A stretch of 64,000 bases of DNA. It comes from Paramecium pentaurelia (Eukaryota; Ciliophora; Oligohymenophorea; Peniculida; Parameciidae). The DNA lies in contig CAJJDO010000060.1 in assembly GCA_905183005.1 (NCBI GenBank), positions 110,756-174,755 on the forward strand, given 5' to 3'. Both the position numbers and the translations under genes were made by a program. Each line of letters begins with the position of its first letter. Positions within the stretch are counted from its first letter, which is position 1. The notes below the pieces were generated by a model. It was not told the DNA's origin and did not search any database. It saw only the letters and a list, made by a program, of their open reading frames with translations. Shown in pieces: positions 12,210 through 23,649 of this stretch.

Positions 12210-12842
12210 GACATAATGTTTAAGAATAAGAATTTACCATAACAACCATTAATATGTTAAAAGAATTCAAAGAAATTGCTTGCTTTGCTAGAATTAGATA
12301 GATAGGATCAATATTTCAATTATATTTAAATAATGTCTAATGCTTTGTTATTTTAAATCAATTAGAATAATAAGAAGGGAAAATGTAATCAATTCAAAAA
12401 ATGATAAATTAGATTATTTGGCTTGGATTTATTTAGTGAAACTTCTATTCAAGCTGTTCTTACAATTTAAACAGTTTAAATTGATTTAATAATCCTATTG
12501 TTATATTAATTAGTTCTAGAAGAATAGAATTTAAGGATATATCAATTATTAACAATATAAATTTGAGAAAAGAATGAAATTTTCAATTCATTAGACATAA
12601 TTCAAGAGTATTCTGATTTTCATAGAGAAGATTTATTAGATTTGTCAAATGTATTAGATTATTGAATATATATTAGATAATTAAAGTGAATATTGTCACA
12701 TATTTAGAATTATTTTAGATTTATGGCAAATGATGCTTATTATTTAGAATTATTAGATAATTATCCAGAGTAATCAAACTACATGAACTATTTGAATGAT
12801 TTACACAAAAATGTATTAATCAATCAAATTTATTCTGCATGA
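12210..12842 (+). pseudogene. Degenerate protein-coding remnant, family unknown
   Basis: The plus strand shows several stretches with coding character in different frames: LKEFKEIACFARIRQIG near 12255, FSETSIQAVLTIQT near 12435, then an acidic stretch QEYSDFHREDLLDLSNVL near 12610 and MANDAYYLELLDNYPEQ near 12725. They are separated by frameshifts and in-frame TGA, and no set of short GT...AG introns I tried reconnects them. This looks like a gene in decay, expected in a genome shaped by repeated whole-genome duplication. It could also be a real gene with introns I misplaced. The function is unknown. Confidence 0.35.
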
Positions 12843-12957
12843 TTATGAGTATTTAGAATAATACATTTGAGTGATTTAGTTTATATGAAACCAAATTTAA
12901 TGTTTTTTAATTATATGGTAATATTATAGTTGAGATGTGTAAAAAGTTTAATAAGCA

Positions 12958-13599
12958 TCAAATCTTTAAAAGAGTTTTCTTGATGATGATTTTATGCTTC
13001 AAATGGCTTGTTTTTTGTTAAATTTTAGAAGTATAAATGTATGGAACAGACTCTTTTTTGAGAAACATAAACCTAAATTATATGTAAAATATATACCCTA
13101 AAGTTCGAAAAGCCTTTAAGAATTCATCATTTTTAGTGAATTATAGTATGTGAGTGAGGTTACAGAGTTTGTTTTTGACAGTTTGCATCAAATCAAGAAA
13201 TTCTTATCCTTTAGTTTCTCCCAACAATTTATATATAATGAATTGTTATCTTAAGGTGTAGGCAATTAGAGCTTTAGTGAAATTTTTATGGAGATTAGTT
13301 GAGTCCAATACTTCATGAATTTTAGTATTTGTTGATGCTTTCTTTTTCTTGATTACTATTTCTTTCTTGGAATTCTTTTTAATTTCTATACTCTTTTCAC
13401 CCTTTTCTATTTCTAATTCTTCTGTATCATAATTCAATTATTAACTATTAGTAGGTTGATTGTCTGGTAATGAAGTCAATATAGGCTCAATGTGATGTTC
13501 TTATTGATTTAAAGTCTAGATTGGAAAATAATAGACTGGACAAACAACTTAAGGCTAATAGAATGGATAGTAGTAATAAGGTTATTAAGAATACAACAT
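12958..13599 (-). CDS. Small orphan-family protein with Tyr/Pro/Gln-rich N-terminus
   Basis: I do not recognise a described family. ATG 13597-13599 opens an intronless frame of 213 aa ending at TGA 12958-12960. The first 30 residues are rich in Tyr, Pro and Gln (YYYYPFYQPQ). A charged middle follows (EIEKGEKSIEIKKNSKK), then a predicted helical C-terminal domain including NFTKALIAYTLRQQ and EFLKAFRTLGYIFYIQF. The same layout and matching helices occur in the gene at 60762-61229, so this is a two-member family in this window. No signal peptide or membrane span is evident. Confidence 0.75.
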
Positions 13600-13954
13600 T
13601 TTTAGGTTAATATTAACATATGTGATTGAACAATATAATTTGAATACCACGCTAACAATGGATTTTGCGTTTATTTTTTTATAATTAATAAAATTATCAT
13701 CAAATTAAGCCCATTACTAAATGATAAATTTTATGAATTATATGAGAAAAATAAACAGATATAAAATATCATAATAATAATTAAATGATAAAATCTCTAA
13801 AATTAACATAATAAAATTTATATGGAAATATTCATACAAGAATAATTACAATCTTATTTGATTTCTTTCATAATAAATAAGGATAAAAAATTAATTGATA
13901 TGTTATTAAATGATGTAAAAAGATTAATGATTATTGATGAATTCAATCCATATT
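13600..13954. other. Spacer between two minus-strand genes
   Basis: About 355 bp, A+T-rich, downstream of the LRRC23-like gene and upstream of the small orphan-family gene. I see no exon or structured element. Confidence 0.5.
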
Positions 13955-15307
13955 TCATTCAGCAACTTCATTAGCTCCCTCTCCTTCTTTTACTCCTTCT
14001 GCTTAACGTGCCTCTTCTGCTAATTTTGCTTCTTCTGCTAATCTAGCTTCTTCTGCTAATCTTGCTTCTTCTCTTGCTTATTCTTCTTCAATTCTTTTTC
14101 TTTCTTCTTCATCTCTTCTTTCTTATAACACTCTCGCAGCTTCATCATAATCTTCTTTTGTTATATCTACTTTATTTATTCTCACCAAATGAAAATAAAA
14201 CATTAAAATTTCTTATTTAAAATTATCTGCACCCATTTCATCTACTATTGGATTGGCTAACATATTAAGAGTTGTTATGGTTCTAATTTTGGCAATTTTC
14301 TTAAAATCATCAAATTTAGATAATTAATTCTCTCTGAGATTAAGATAATATAATTATGGAAATTCAATAACAGGAGTTTTAATTTTTGTAATTTTATTTG
14401 CTCTTACATTTAATTTTAATAAAGATGGTAGATTATTTAATGATCTAAAATCTTTAAGTTCATTTCCTTATAAATAAAGTTCCTATAAAGATTATAAATA
14501 AATAAAATACTTTTAATTATGGCATATTTGCTAATCCATCTGTTGATTTTAATTTATTTTTACCTAATTCAAGAATTTCAATATTTTAATGTCCTTCAAA
14601 TTCATTTGCAATAGTAATTTCATTTTCTATTAAATTCAATCTTCTCAATCTCTTTAATGATAGTGTTACAAGAGATTTAATTTTATTTGTAGAGAGATTT
14701 AAATATTACAAATATGGAAATGCTTCAGGATCTTAAAAATATGAAAGTGTATTAATCTCATTTTTTGAAGCATTTAATGAAACTAAATATCTAAATGATA
14801 AAATAATTATATATACTTTAAAGGTAATAAATTAGTAATATCTACAATTCTATTTTATGAAATATCAATATATCTTAGATTCAAATGATTAATCTAAAAT
14901 AATCTCTCAATGTCTTTTTCTGCAAGATTTAATTTCACATATGCATAAACAGTTTGAGTTTTATTCAATCCTGAAATTCCTTATAAAACTAATTCATTAA
15001 ATTTTGCAGTGTCTTCTTTTAATTTAGCTTCATATTCTTCTCTAGCAATTCTTTCTTATTCTGCTCTTTCTTCTCTTTCTTTTCTTTCCTGTTCCTCTCT
15101 TTCTTCCCTCTCTTTTCTTTCTTATTCTTCTCTCTCTAATCGTAACCGTCTAGTTTCTTCATCTTCTTCAGGAGGCTTTTCAGGCTCTTCTTCTTATGGT
15201 TATTCAGGATCTCTGTCTTAAACTTCATTCTATTCTGGTGAAGGCTCTAAATCATTTTATTATTCTTGATTATCATCATTTGGTTATTCAATTTATTCTT
15301 CACTCAT
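13955..15307 (-). CDS. LRRC23: LRRC23-like leucine-rich-repeat protein, axonemal radial spoke
   Basis: LRRC23 is a component of radial spoke 3 in motile cilia. ATG 15305-15307 and two introns (26 and 28 nt) give 432 aa ending at TGA 13955-13957. The N-terminus is acidic and Pro/Glu-rich, then a long Arg/Glu helix. The LRRC23 entry region follows (GISGLNKTQTVYAYVKLNL; animal LRRC23 has a similar AYVKLEVKERDL). About seven SDS22-type leucine-rich repeats come next, such as LRYIDISQNRI, YLNLSTNKIKSL and LYYLNLRENQL. The LRR cap includes ANPIVDE, where LRRC23 has DNPCTDE. The tail is a repetitive Ala/Glu/Arg helix ending EGANEVAE. A ciliary role fits a fully ciliated organism. Orthology is likely but not proven. 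Confidence 0.8.
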
Positions 15308-15387
15308 ATAAATAATTAATTATTATTTGTATTCAAAGATTAAGTAAATTTAGAAGATATCTTATATATATATATATATTAATTAAA

Positions 15388-16868
15388 TCATCTAATTTCA
15401 CACATGGAAAATAGTGAGGATATATTATTTGAAACCTAACTAGGAAATATTTTCCAAAATTTAAGTGTCTCATCTCCAGATCCTGTCAGAATAGTTGATT
15501 CATCTATAAATAACTATAAAATTTAATACCTGGACTTGCTGACAAATAAAGAACTCTTTCAGAATGACCTTCTAATTAATTAACTCTTTTCATAGTAGGA
15601 TATTACCATAAACATACTAAATTCTTTTCATAACCATGTGTAGAAACTAATTCATTAACAATTTTTGAAAATCTTAATTTACAAACCTGTGAATCACAAT
15701 TTATACTAGTAATTTATTAATTTGTTAATGAACTATGAATTTTTATTGTTTTATCTTAATTTCCACCTCCAGTAGCTAATATACCACATGAATTAGGATT
15801 CCAAGCTAAAGCTCTTATAGCAGCTTTATGAGATTTGATTTCCCAAGAAATATATTAATTATTATTATTATTATTACTATTACCTCCTCTCATTTACCAA
15901 ACAAATACTTTATTATCATTACCACCTGATGCTAATTATAATTCATTTCCATCAAAAGTGACACCACATACTTCTTAAGTATGTCCTAATAATTAAAATA
16001 TTTAATAATTTGGAACTCTGACATCACATATATTGATTGTTTTATCCTTACTACCATAAGCAAAAATATTGGGATTGGCCCAACTAATAGTACTAATTCT
16101 TTTATTAGATAGATTCATAGAACCATTGAATGAATTTTTATTATAATCCCAGAGTTTTAAAGAACCATCACAACATCCAATTGCTAATATTTATCCATTT
16201 GTATTCCATTACAAAGATGTATAATATGCAGATAATTCATTATTGTTAATGGGTTCTGCTAATTAAAATACTTTTGAATTGTCAACATTATATAAATACA
16301 CACATCTTTATAAACCAACTGCAATAAGATTATTTTTTCCCCAATGAAGTGTGTCTTAATAGAAATCATCTTCTAATCCAGGTGCATCTAATACTTTGAT
16401 TGGTAGAGTATCTATTTTTCTTTTAGGTGTTTCTAATTATTTAGAAGATTGAACTTTGTCGTGTTTTTATTTATTGAAATTCAAAATACTCACATGTTTA
16501 TTTTCATCAATTTCTAAGACATTTTCACTTAAAAGTTCTTCATATTAATTCTCTTCTTCAATTTCAAATGGCTATATTTGTTTATTAAATAAATTTCTTG
16601 AAACATTTAATGGTATATATCTATCACTATATGGAGATGCTTGAATACAATGATCAGGAGTGTTTTATTTATGATTGCTTTTTAATAAAGATTTAGGTGT
16701 TTTCCAAGGATTGACATTTTTTGGAGAATAAAAATCGTTATTTTTAGGTGATTGTATAGTAGTAGATTAATTAGTTTTATTTTACTTTTTGTCTTTAGTT
16801 GGTGTTGTTAATTAATACTTTTTGGGAGTGACATTCTATTATTATTGCGGTATCTATTCTTATTACAT
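15388..16868 (-). CDS. Cdc20/Cdh1 (Fizzy-family) activator of the anaphase-promoting complex
   Basis: A WD40 adaptor that binds the APC/C ubiquitin ligase and recruits cell-cycle substrates. ATG 16866-16868 and one intron (26 nt, near 15510-15535) give 484 aa. Hallmarks: an N-terminal C-box SDRYIPLNVSRNLF; the family signature KVLDAPGLEDDFYQDTLHW before the propeller; seven WD40 blades including LASGGNDNKVFVW and TILTGSGDETLKFWK; and a C-terminal EIR, the IR tail that docks on APC3. Phrases such as GHSERVLYLSASP favour Cdh1/Fzr over Cdc20, but I would not force the choice. The stop is TGA 15388-15390. The LRRC23-like gene follows on the same strand after 80 bp. Confidence 0.93.
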
Positions 16869-16944
16869 TTGAATTTAAATAATAATAATTTATTAACAAT
16901 AAATTGCCACACTAAAATTGAGCTTAAAAAAACAATAATATTAA

Positions 16945-19900
16945 TCATAATGAATCAATTCTCATTTTAATCTATTCTATAACCTTTTCATCATATAATT
17001 CATCATCCCTAAAGTTTCTATAATCATTCTATAAATATTATTAATATATTAAATACTTCAAAAGCATTTCTAAATTGATTAATTAATTAACTGGTTTATT
17101 ATTAATCTTACTTAAGTTTTTTGAGTGCATCAAATAAAATTAAAATCTATTATATTAATTATAATTTATAAGTGTGAATTTGTTCTATTTGTAATTTCTA
17201 ATAAAGAGGATTATTTAAAATAAGAATATGATCCTTATAATGTGTTACATATATCCTAACCAAATCAATTTCTTTTATATCATGACTCAATAAAATTTCA
17301 AAAAATAACCATGTAGTCAATTGAGTAACTTATTATTCCTGACATACTTTAGTATTAATTAATTCAATAGTTTCAGTCATTTTCTATAATTGAATGTATT
17401 TCTAATTATTAATTAAATTCTCAAAAAGTAATTTCATCTAAAATTTCTAATATTATATAAATACTTATCGTTTAAATACATCAGTTGGCCATTCATAAGA
17501 TTCTTCAAAAGCACTAAAAATAAAATTGATCCATAACTATTCAACATTCTAATTAGTGCATAATTATATTCCTTCAGAATATTCCAAGTAATCCAAACAT
17601 AATAATTAACCAAAATAAATATTATTATCTTCAAAGAATTGTAGAATAATTTTGCAATCCAAAATTTCTATAAGAATTTTCCTCTTTTCTGTATGATAAC
17701 CTAAGTTAATTATATATATATATATACTTTGATTTTCACCTTCATTAGATAGAACAAAATCATACATAATATCTTACAAAAACAATTATTTACTTAAATT
17801 TTATGCTTATTTTTCAATTTCATTAATATCAATACCTTAAGCATTCTTTTAGAAAGTTCTAATGAATTCTTATGCCTTGTTAACATATCTTAATCTCTTT
17901 TTTATGGGTAATTTAATTTGAATATCCTCTAAATTCATTTCTGGACATTAAGTTAATGAAAATTGTGCTAATTTTAACAAGATTTATATCAATTATGGAT
18001 ATACTTCATGATTACCTTTAACAGCTTTTGCTAAGAATTATTTCTTTTACATTTATAATTTCTCTAAATCATTACTACATTATAAATCCATTTCTTAATT
18101 ATAATCAATATATTAAATGAATTCTTTTAGCTAATGTTTTAATATACTATTAGCTATTGCTTCAGTTGGTTTAATTAATTAAAATTAATTTAATAATTGA
18201 AGTGATTCAATTAAAATTTCTTTAGTTTATGCTTTAGTTAATCCTTTTGGAGGATTTAAATAGTATTTAATTAGATTATTAAATTAATCAATTAAATCCA
18301 TTATGCAATTACAATATTCATCACTAGATTAATCTTTTTCTTATTATTAACATTTTTATGCTAAATATTACACATAGAATTTAAAAGTAGCAAAAGGATA
18401 CATATAATTTTTAAAGCATTATGTTAAATAAGAATGTTCAATGAGTATAGCTACTTCTTCTATTAATTTCAATGCTTCTAATAATTAGTCTTATAATTCA
18501 GGTTATAAATCCTTATAATATAGAAAGATCTCTCGTTTATCAAGTACTTTATCAATAGTAATTTAAGGAGTTTTGGATAATTTTAAGATTCTCTTAATTT
18601 TCTCATTAATTTATTCATTTGGATTAAGTTTAATCAAATCTATTAAGTAGTATAATATTTTTACTTTTTTGTGCAGCAAATGTTAGAATTTCATCAAATA
18701 GATTTTAGACTAAGCTGATTTTGAAATCTGCAATAGTAAAGAAATCAGGAAAATGATGATTCATATATTAAGCAGTTTCTCTAAACTTTGTTTTATCACT
18801 TTTAATAATATGTATCATTAATTATTTTAATGTTAAATTACCTATAGTTTCACCACAAAGAACACTTTGGATTGACAATTCAAATAGTTAAGGTTTATTT
18901 AAATAACTGTTTATTATATTTCTGATTCCTTATAATTCACCAAAGAAGTAAATCAAAAATTATAATAATTATTTGATTTTCTTACAAAAAGAATAGAGTA
19001 CTTTCATTTAATTCTATAAATAGATATAATTATTTTTACATATTCTACATCAACATTAACTGTAACAGCTAATGATTAATCTGAATAATTGGTACTTCTT
19101 GAAATATCTAATCTAGTACTTTATTCAAAAGTTTCATAAATGTATTTACTAAATCCATTTTTATAATTTTGAAATTAATTTTATTCTTCAACTTATAAAT
19201 CATTTCTTTAACTTTTAATTTATTAAAAATAATTAGGTTCATTTTCAAATAATTTAATTAATTTTTCAATCTATTTAAATACAGTTTGTAATTATTAAAT
19301 TGAATAACTTTCAATAGGTTTATTACATTCTAAATTATACACTTTTTCATTTATGAATTTCTTGGTTGTAAGTGGAGCAAGTATTTTCCAAATTAAAGAT
19401 GTAGTACTTGATACTTTTTTAGATTTTTAATTTCTATCTTCATTAATTAATGAACGTTTAATTAAAGCAAAATATGCTTTGAGTGCTTTCTCTTTAATAA
19501 TAACTCCTTTGCGTACATATACTTAACCAGTAACCCAATTTGGAATCTTTTCATTGTCATCAAAAAACTTTTGAATATTTTCTGAATAATGTATTCTTTA
19601 ATATGCTTTCTATAAATCTAATTAATATTAATGTTAAAGTTCAACATTAATATAAAAATTCTATTCTTCTTGAATAATGATTTATAAGATTTAAGCACAA
19701 CTTTCCTCAATTCCAAATGCTCTAACCAATTTTTCAATTGGAAAATCTGCATCCACTTAATCAATGAAATCATAATGTGTTACTTTGATAGCTGTAAAGA
19801 AACAATCTATTGGTCTCATTCTAACAATGAATTCAACTGTATGATCAGCAATACAAATGTAATGTTCAGGAAGATTATAGAGTTAAGATTCATTTATATC

Positions 19901-21459
19901 AAAATGATTGAATAATCTATTAACAGTCATTTTACCTATATTATAGATATTTTTTGGAATGTCATGACTATTTTAACAATGAAGTTCAATTTTTTCTATT
20001 GCTTCTTTTGATGTATCTCTATATATAGAATATTAGATCTAATTATATGAATTATATTTAGTTATTTATTGTTCTAAATTTCTTAAATATTAAATATGAG
20101 CCATATCAAGAAATTATGCAATAATATAATTATCTAAATGAAACAATGATAATTATTCTTCTTTATAGACTGATTTCAAAATTTAACTTTGTTGAATTGT
20201 TAACATCTCTTTTTATTTATATTATATTCTGCTCTCATCTAAACATACTCCATATGGAATTATTGTATCTATTTTCATATAAGGATTTTTGATTTAGATT
20301 ATTTAGAATTCTGCTTTCAATTTAATATATTGTTATTAAGTAATATTTGAATTTGAACTTCTTTATTTAAATTGATTTATTTCATTGATTGTTCTATCTT
20401 ATAATTCAAATAATAAATGTAGTTGTAATTAGTCTTTAGTTGTAATAATTAATACAATCTTATTTGTTTAGTATTGTCTTTCAAAAAAAGCATGATAAAA
20501 TTATAGATTATGATAATCAAATTAATTTTTGAATTCTAAATTAGAATTATATAGATAAGATTATTTAATTGTGATTATTTCTTAAAAGAGTTCTCCTTGT
20601 AATCCAATATCATATATTGTAATAAATGTATCTTCAACATTCTCATTTTTATCTAATTTCTCAAATAAACCATAACATATATTAAATTCTTCTTATAATT
20701 CCAATTAAATTAATCCTTATTATGATGACCAAGGAGTCAAATCTTTGAAAATTCGATTGAATTATCTTTTTATTTTCTCTTTTAATTAAATAGTATAATT
20801 TTAAGCTGTATCAATAGATTTACATGTAAGAGTACCTGAACTACCTCCATAGATTAAATTATCTTAATAAAACATGATTTAATTTATTATTTCTCCATTA
20901 ACATTGAACCCTTATTTTAGCAATTAAAAATTATCTAAATCTGCTGTAAAAGTATATAAATATATATAGAATTCTGAGGCTATTGCCATAGTCCATATAT
21001 CATCTACTTATTAAAATCCAACGGCTGTAATATACTCTAGATTATTAATCTATTGTTCTTTGAATCTGAATGGAAATTTGTACTTCTTATCATCCTACAA
21101 TTAATTAGAAATATTTACAGTATTGTAATAGTAATTTAGATCATCTTACAATGGGGAATAGAAATAGAATAGCATTGTTTTTTAATTCACCACAAAGTAA
21201 AGAAAGCCATCTTAAATGCCACTTAAAGAATAATTATCATTTATTCTTATCTGTTCATGATGAAAATTAACAAAATGTCCTCTATATAATGGAATTGCTA
21301 AGTGTATTATGAATATATACATAAATTATTTGGGAGATGAACAGTTTATTGATTTCCAAAAAGTGTGTTAATAGGATTGAAAGATATTGAAGATTTCTTA
21401 CTCTTTAAATCCTAGAAAAGTACTTATTGTGTTTAAGTCTTTGGTTTTGCATGTAACAT
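16945..21459 (-). CDS. Nup155/Nup170-like inner-ring nucleoporin
   Basis: A large scaffold of the nuclear pore inner ring. ATG 21457-21459 to TGA 16945-16947 spans 4,515 bp and, after short introns (for example 23 nt near 21302-21324 and 28 nt near 17014-17041), encodes about 1,470-1,490 aa, close to Nup155 (about 1,390). The N-terminal part reads as a beta-propeller: EYITAVGFQQVDDIWTMAIA matches the Nup155 region around ILAVGLV...VILGLSY. IYGGSSGTLTCKSID matches IFLAGKDGCLYEVAY, and FITIYDIG matches VIQVYDLG. The remainder is long alpha-helical solenoid sequence rich in Gln and Glu. The overall architecture supports the call; individual identities are low, so this is probable rather than certain. 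The pseudokinase gene ends 21 bp upstream. Confidence 0.6.
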
Positions 21460-21480
21460 ATTTATTTTAATTAAATATAA

Positions 21481-23089
21481 TCAGGAATGATGAGTTTTAC
21501 ATGGCGCCTTTTCATAATCTAATATGTTTCGCATCAAATATGAGACAGTTGGACACTCATCCACTTAAATATCATAATTATTCTTACTTGAATCATACAT
21601 GTCACTTTATATACTGAATCTTTTAGTTTATGATTTACTTGCTTCACCATCACTAGCTTCTTTTATTTCTATTATAGTTTTTAGAGTTGGTAATCCTTAA
21701 CGTTAATTATGAGGTTTAGCTTTTTATTTAGCATTAACAAACCATTAATGTGTTAAAGCATCTGACAAAGAACAATTAGATAATAATTTTTTGATTAAAT
21801 CTAATTGACTTGATGAAAAAACATGTACATATTATGAATCTGGACTTTTCATCTCTAAATAAAATATTAATATTAAACATGTTAAGACTTCTATGGTTTC
21901 ATCTATCAATTCATATTTTATTACTAATTCCTTCATATACTTTTAAAACAATTTATAAGGGTCACTTTTCCTCTATTATTATTAATGTGCATACTTTCAA
22001 ATCTTGATTAATTTTTGTATAAAATGTAATAATATAAAGTAGAACTCCTAATTGATATAGATCAGAATGTATTCCTGGTATTTAATTTTCTTCAAAACCA
22101 CTCCAATAATATTTATTTAGATTGACCCATTTCAAATATTCACTTATATCATCTCCTTATTTAAATGCCTATCAATTATATTTATCCATTTACATTGTAT
22201 ATAAATCCAATTACTGCAATTTCTAAAGATTGACTTTCTCTATTGATTAATATGTTTAATGCATTGATATTCCCATGATATGCCTAATGCTCATTCAAAT
22301 ATCGTAATAAAAGTAAGATCTAGTAAATCAACTAAACTATATGTATTCGATCATACTGTTGCTACTTATACTTCCATGAATTATATATTCTCAAGTAAGA
22401 AATTAAAGACTGGTTCTCCCTCAAACCTTTCAGTGATCATGACATAATTATTGGTATCTTCATAAATCCTCCTGATTTTGAGAATCGAATGATTTTTGCT
22501 CTCATGTAATAATCCAAAAGTTTCTTCAAGGTATGGTTATTGTTTGTTTATAATATAGGCAGAAAACTATTATCGATTCTTTAGATATTTACATTTTTCT
22601 TACTTTCTTTTTAATGATAGAGTAGAAATCTTAGAATAATTATTCTTATAACCGATATTTGACTAGTAAGTTTTTCATTATGCAAAATTGCTTAATCTAA
22701 TTATACCAATGTTTCTGAATATCAAAATTACTAAAGAATAGCATAATATCATTCCCAAGTAGAAGAAGATAACATTTTTTATTATTGTGAATCAATTATT
22801 TCCTCTTTATCTAATATTATGAAAGTTGAATGTAATGAGTATCTATTTTAAGAACATTTGGATATAAAGTGCATTATTCTTTAATTATTACCCCATCAAA
22901 CATTACAGTTAAACTCTAATTTAGAAGTATTTATGTAAGTCTGGGCTGATGATTCCATTCTTTTTGATGCTAACTCGTGATTAAACTGGAAGCCAAATTT
23001 TTAAATTCATTATAGTCGAAGCTATCTTCTCTACGATGTCCAAATTCATTGGTATTAATTTTTTAAGGTCTGGATATGAAATTCTGCAT
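21481..23089 (-). CDS. Protein pseudokinase with N-terminal PH-like region
   Basis: Kinase-fold protein predicted to be catalytically dead. ATG 23087-23089 with four introns (25, 25, 25 and 22 nt) gives 503 aa. The first 170 residues include a possible PH-like segment (CYLLLLGNDIMLFFSNF, KHWYNQIKQFC). The kinase domain follows: hinge region YVMITERFEGEPVFNFLL, then YLNEHQAYHGNINALNILI, where the catalytic HRD is HGN, and IGF where DFG is expected. Both the catalytic base and the Mg-binding Asp are therefore absent. HSDLYQLGVLLYIIT and the C-lobe end ALTHQWFVN are intact. The tail is Ser- and Lys-rich. It probably acts as a scaffold or allosteric regulator. The partner is unknown. Confidence 0.75.
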
Positions 23090-23649
23090 TTTAATTAATA
23101 TTTATTTTTTTGTGGCAATCAAATAAAAAAATAATTGAAATTGTAATCTAAGATCGCATTTGTTGTAGAGTATTATACAATGTTAACTACTATTCCAAAT
23201 TCAAATTTCATTAAATATCATTAATATTAATACATTAAGTAATCAACTATTGGATTATTAGTTCATTAAACAATAGAATTAATGGGATATAGTATAATTA
23301 AAATCAGATTTAAAGTTAAAAGATGTACTTCTTCATTTTAATTATATAACACATATTTTTTAAGAAAAGAGAAGTTAGTAATTATAAAATTTATTGAAAG
23401 TTCTTTTTAAAATGAATTATTTATATATATATAGTATATAGATATGATGATTATAGTAATGATTAAATTTGAAGTTGTTATATAAAATAAATTATAAAAA
23501 ATTAGAAATCTCACATTATATTTAAGAAAATGAGAAGCGAATATATTAAACAATAAAAAATATTAAACAATAAAAATTAGAGAATAAATTAATTTCTTGC
23601 TTTATTTTCAGAATTGTGATGATCATTTATATAAATTTTATTAAAAGAT
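23090..23649. other. Divergent promoter spacer upstream of V-ATPase A
   Basis: About 560 bp of A+T-rich DNA between the divergent pseudokinase and V-ATPase genes. It contains a TA-repeat tract near 23421-23442. I see no exon or structured RNA. Confidence 0.5.

Noticed and set aside
15009..15221. Ser-rich plus-strand open frame
   Set aside because: It is the antisense of the Glu/Arg-rich coiled-coil head of the LRRC23-like gene; no independent start context or motif.
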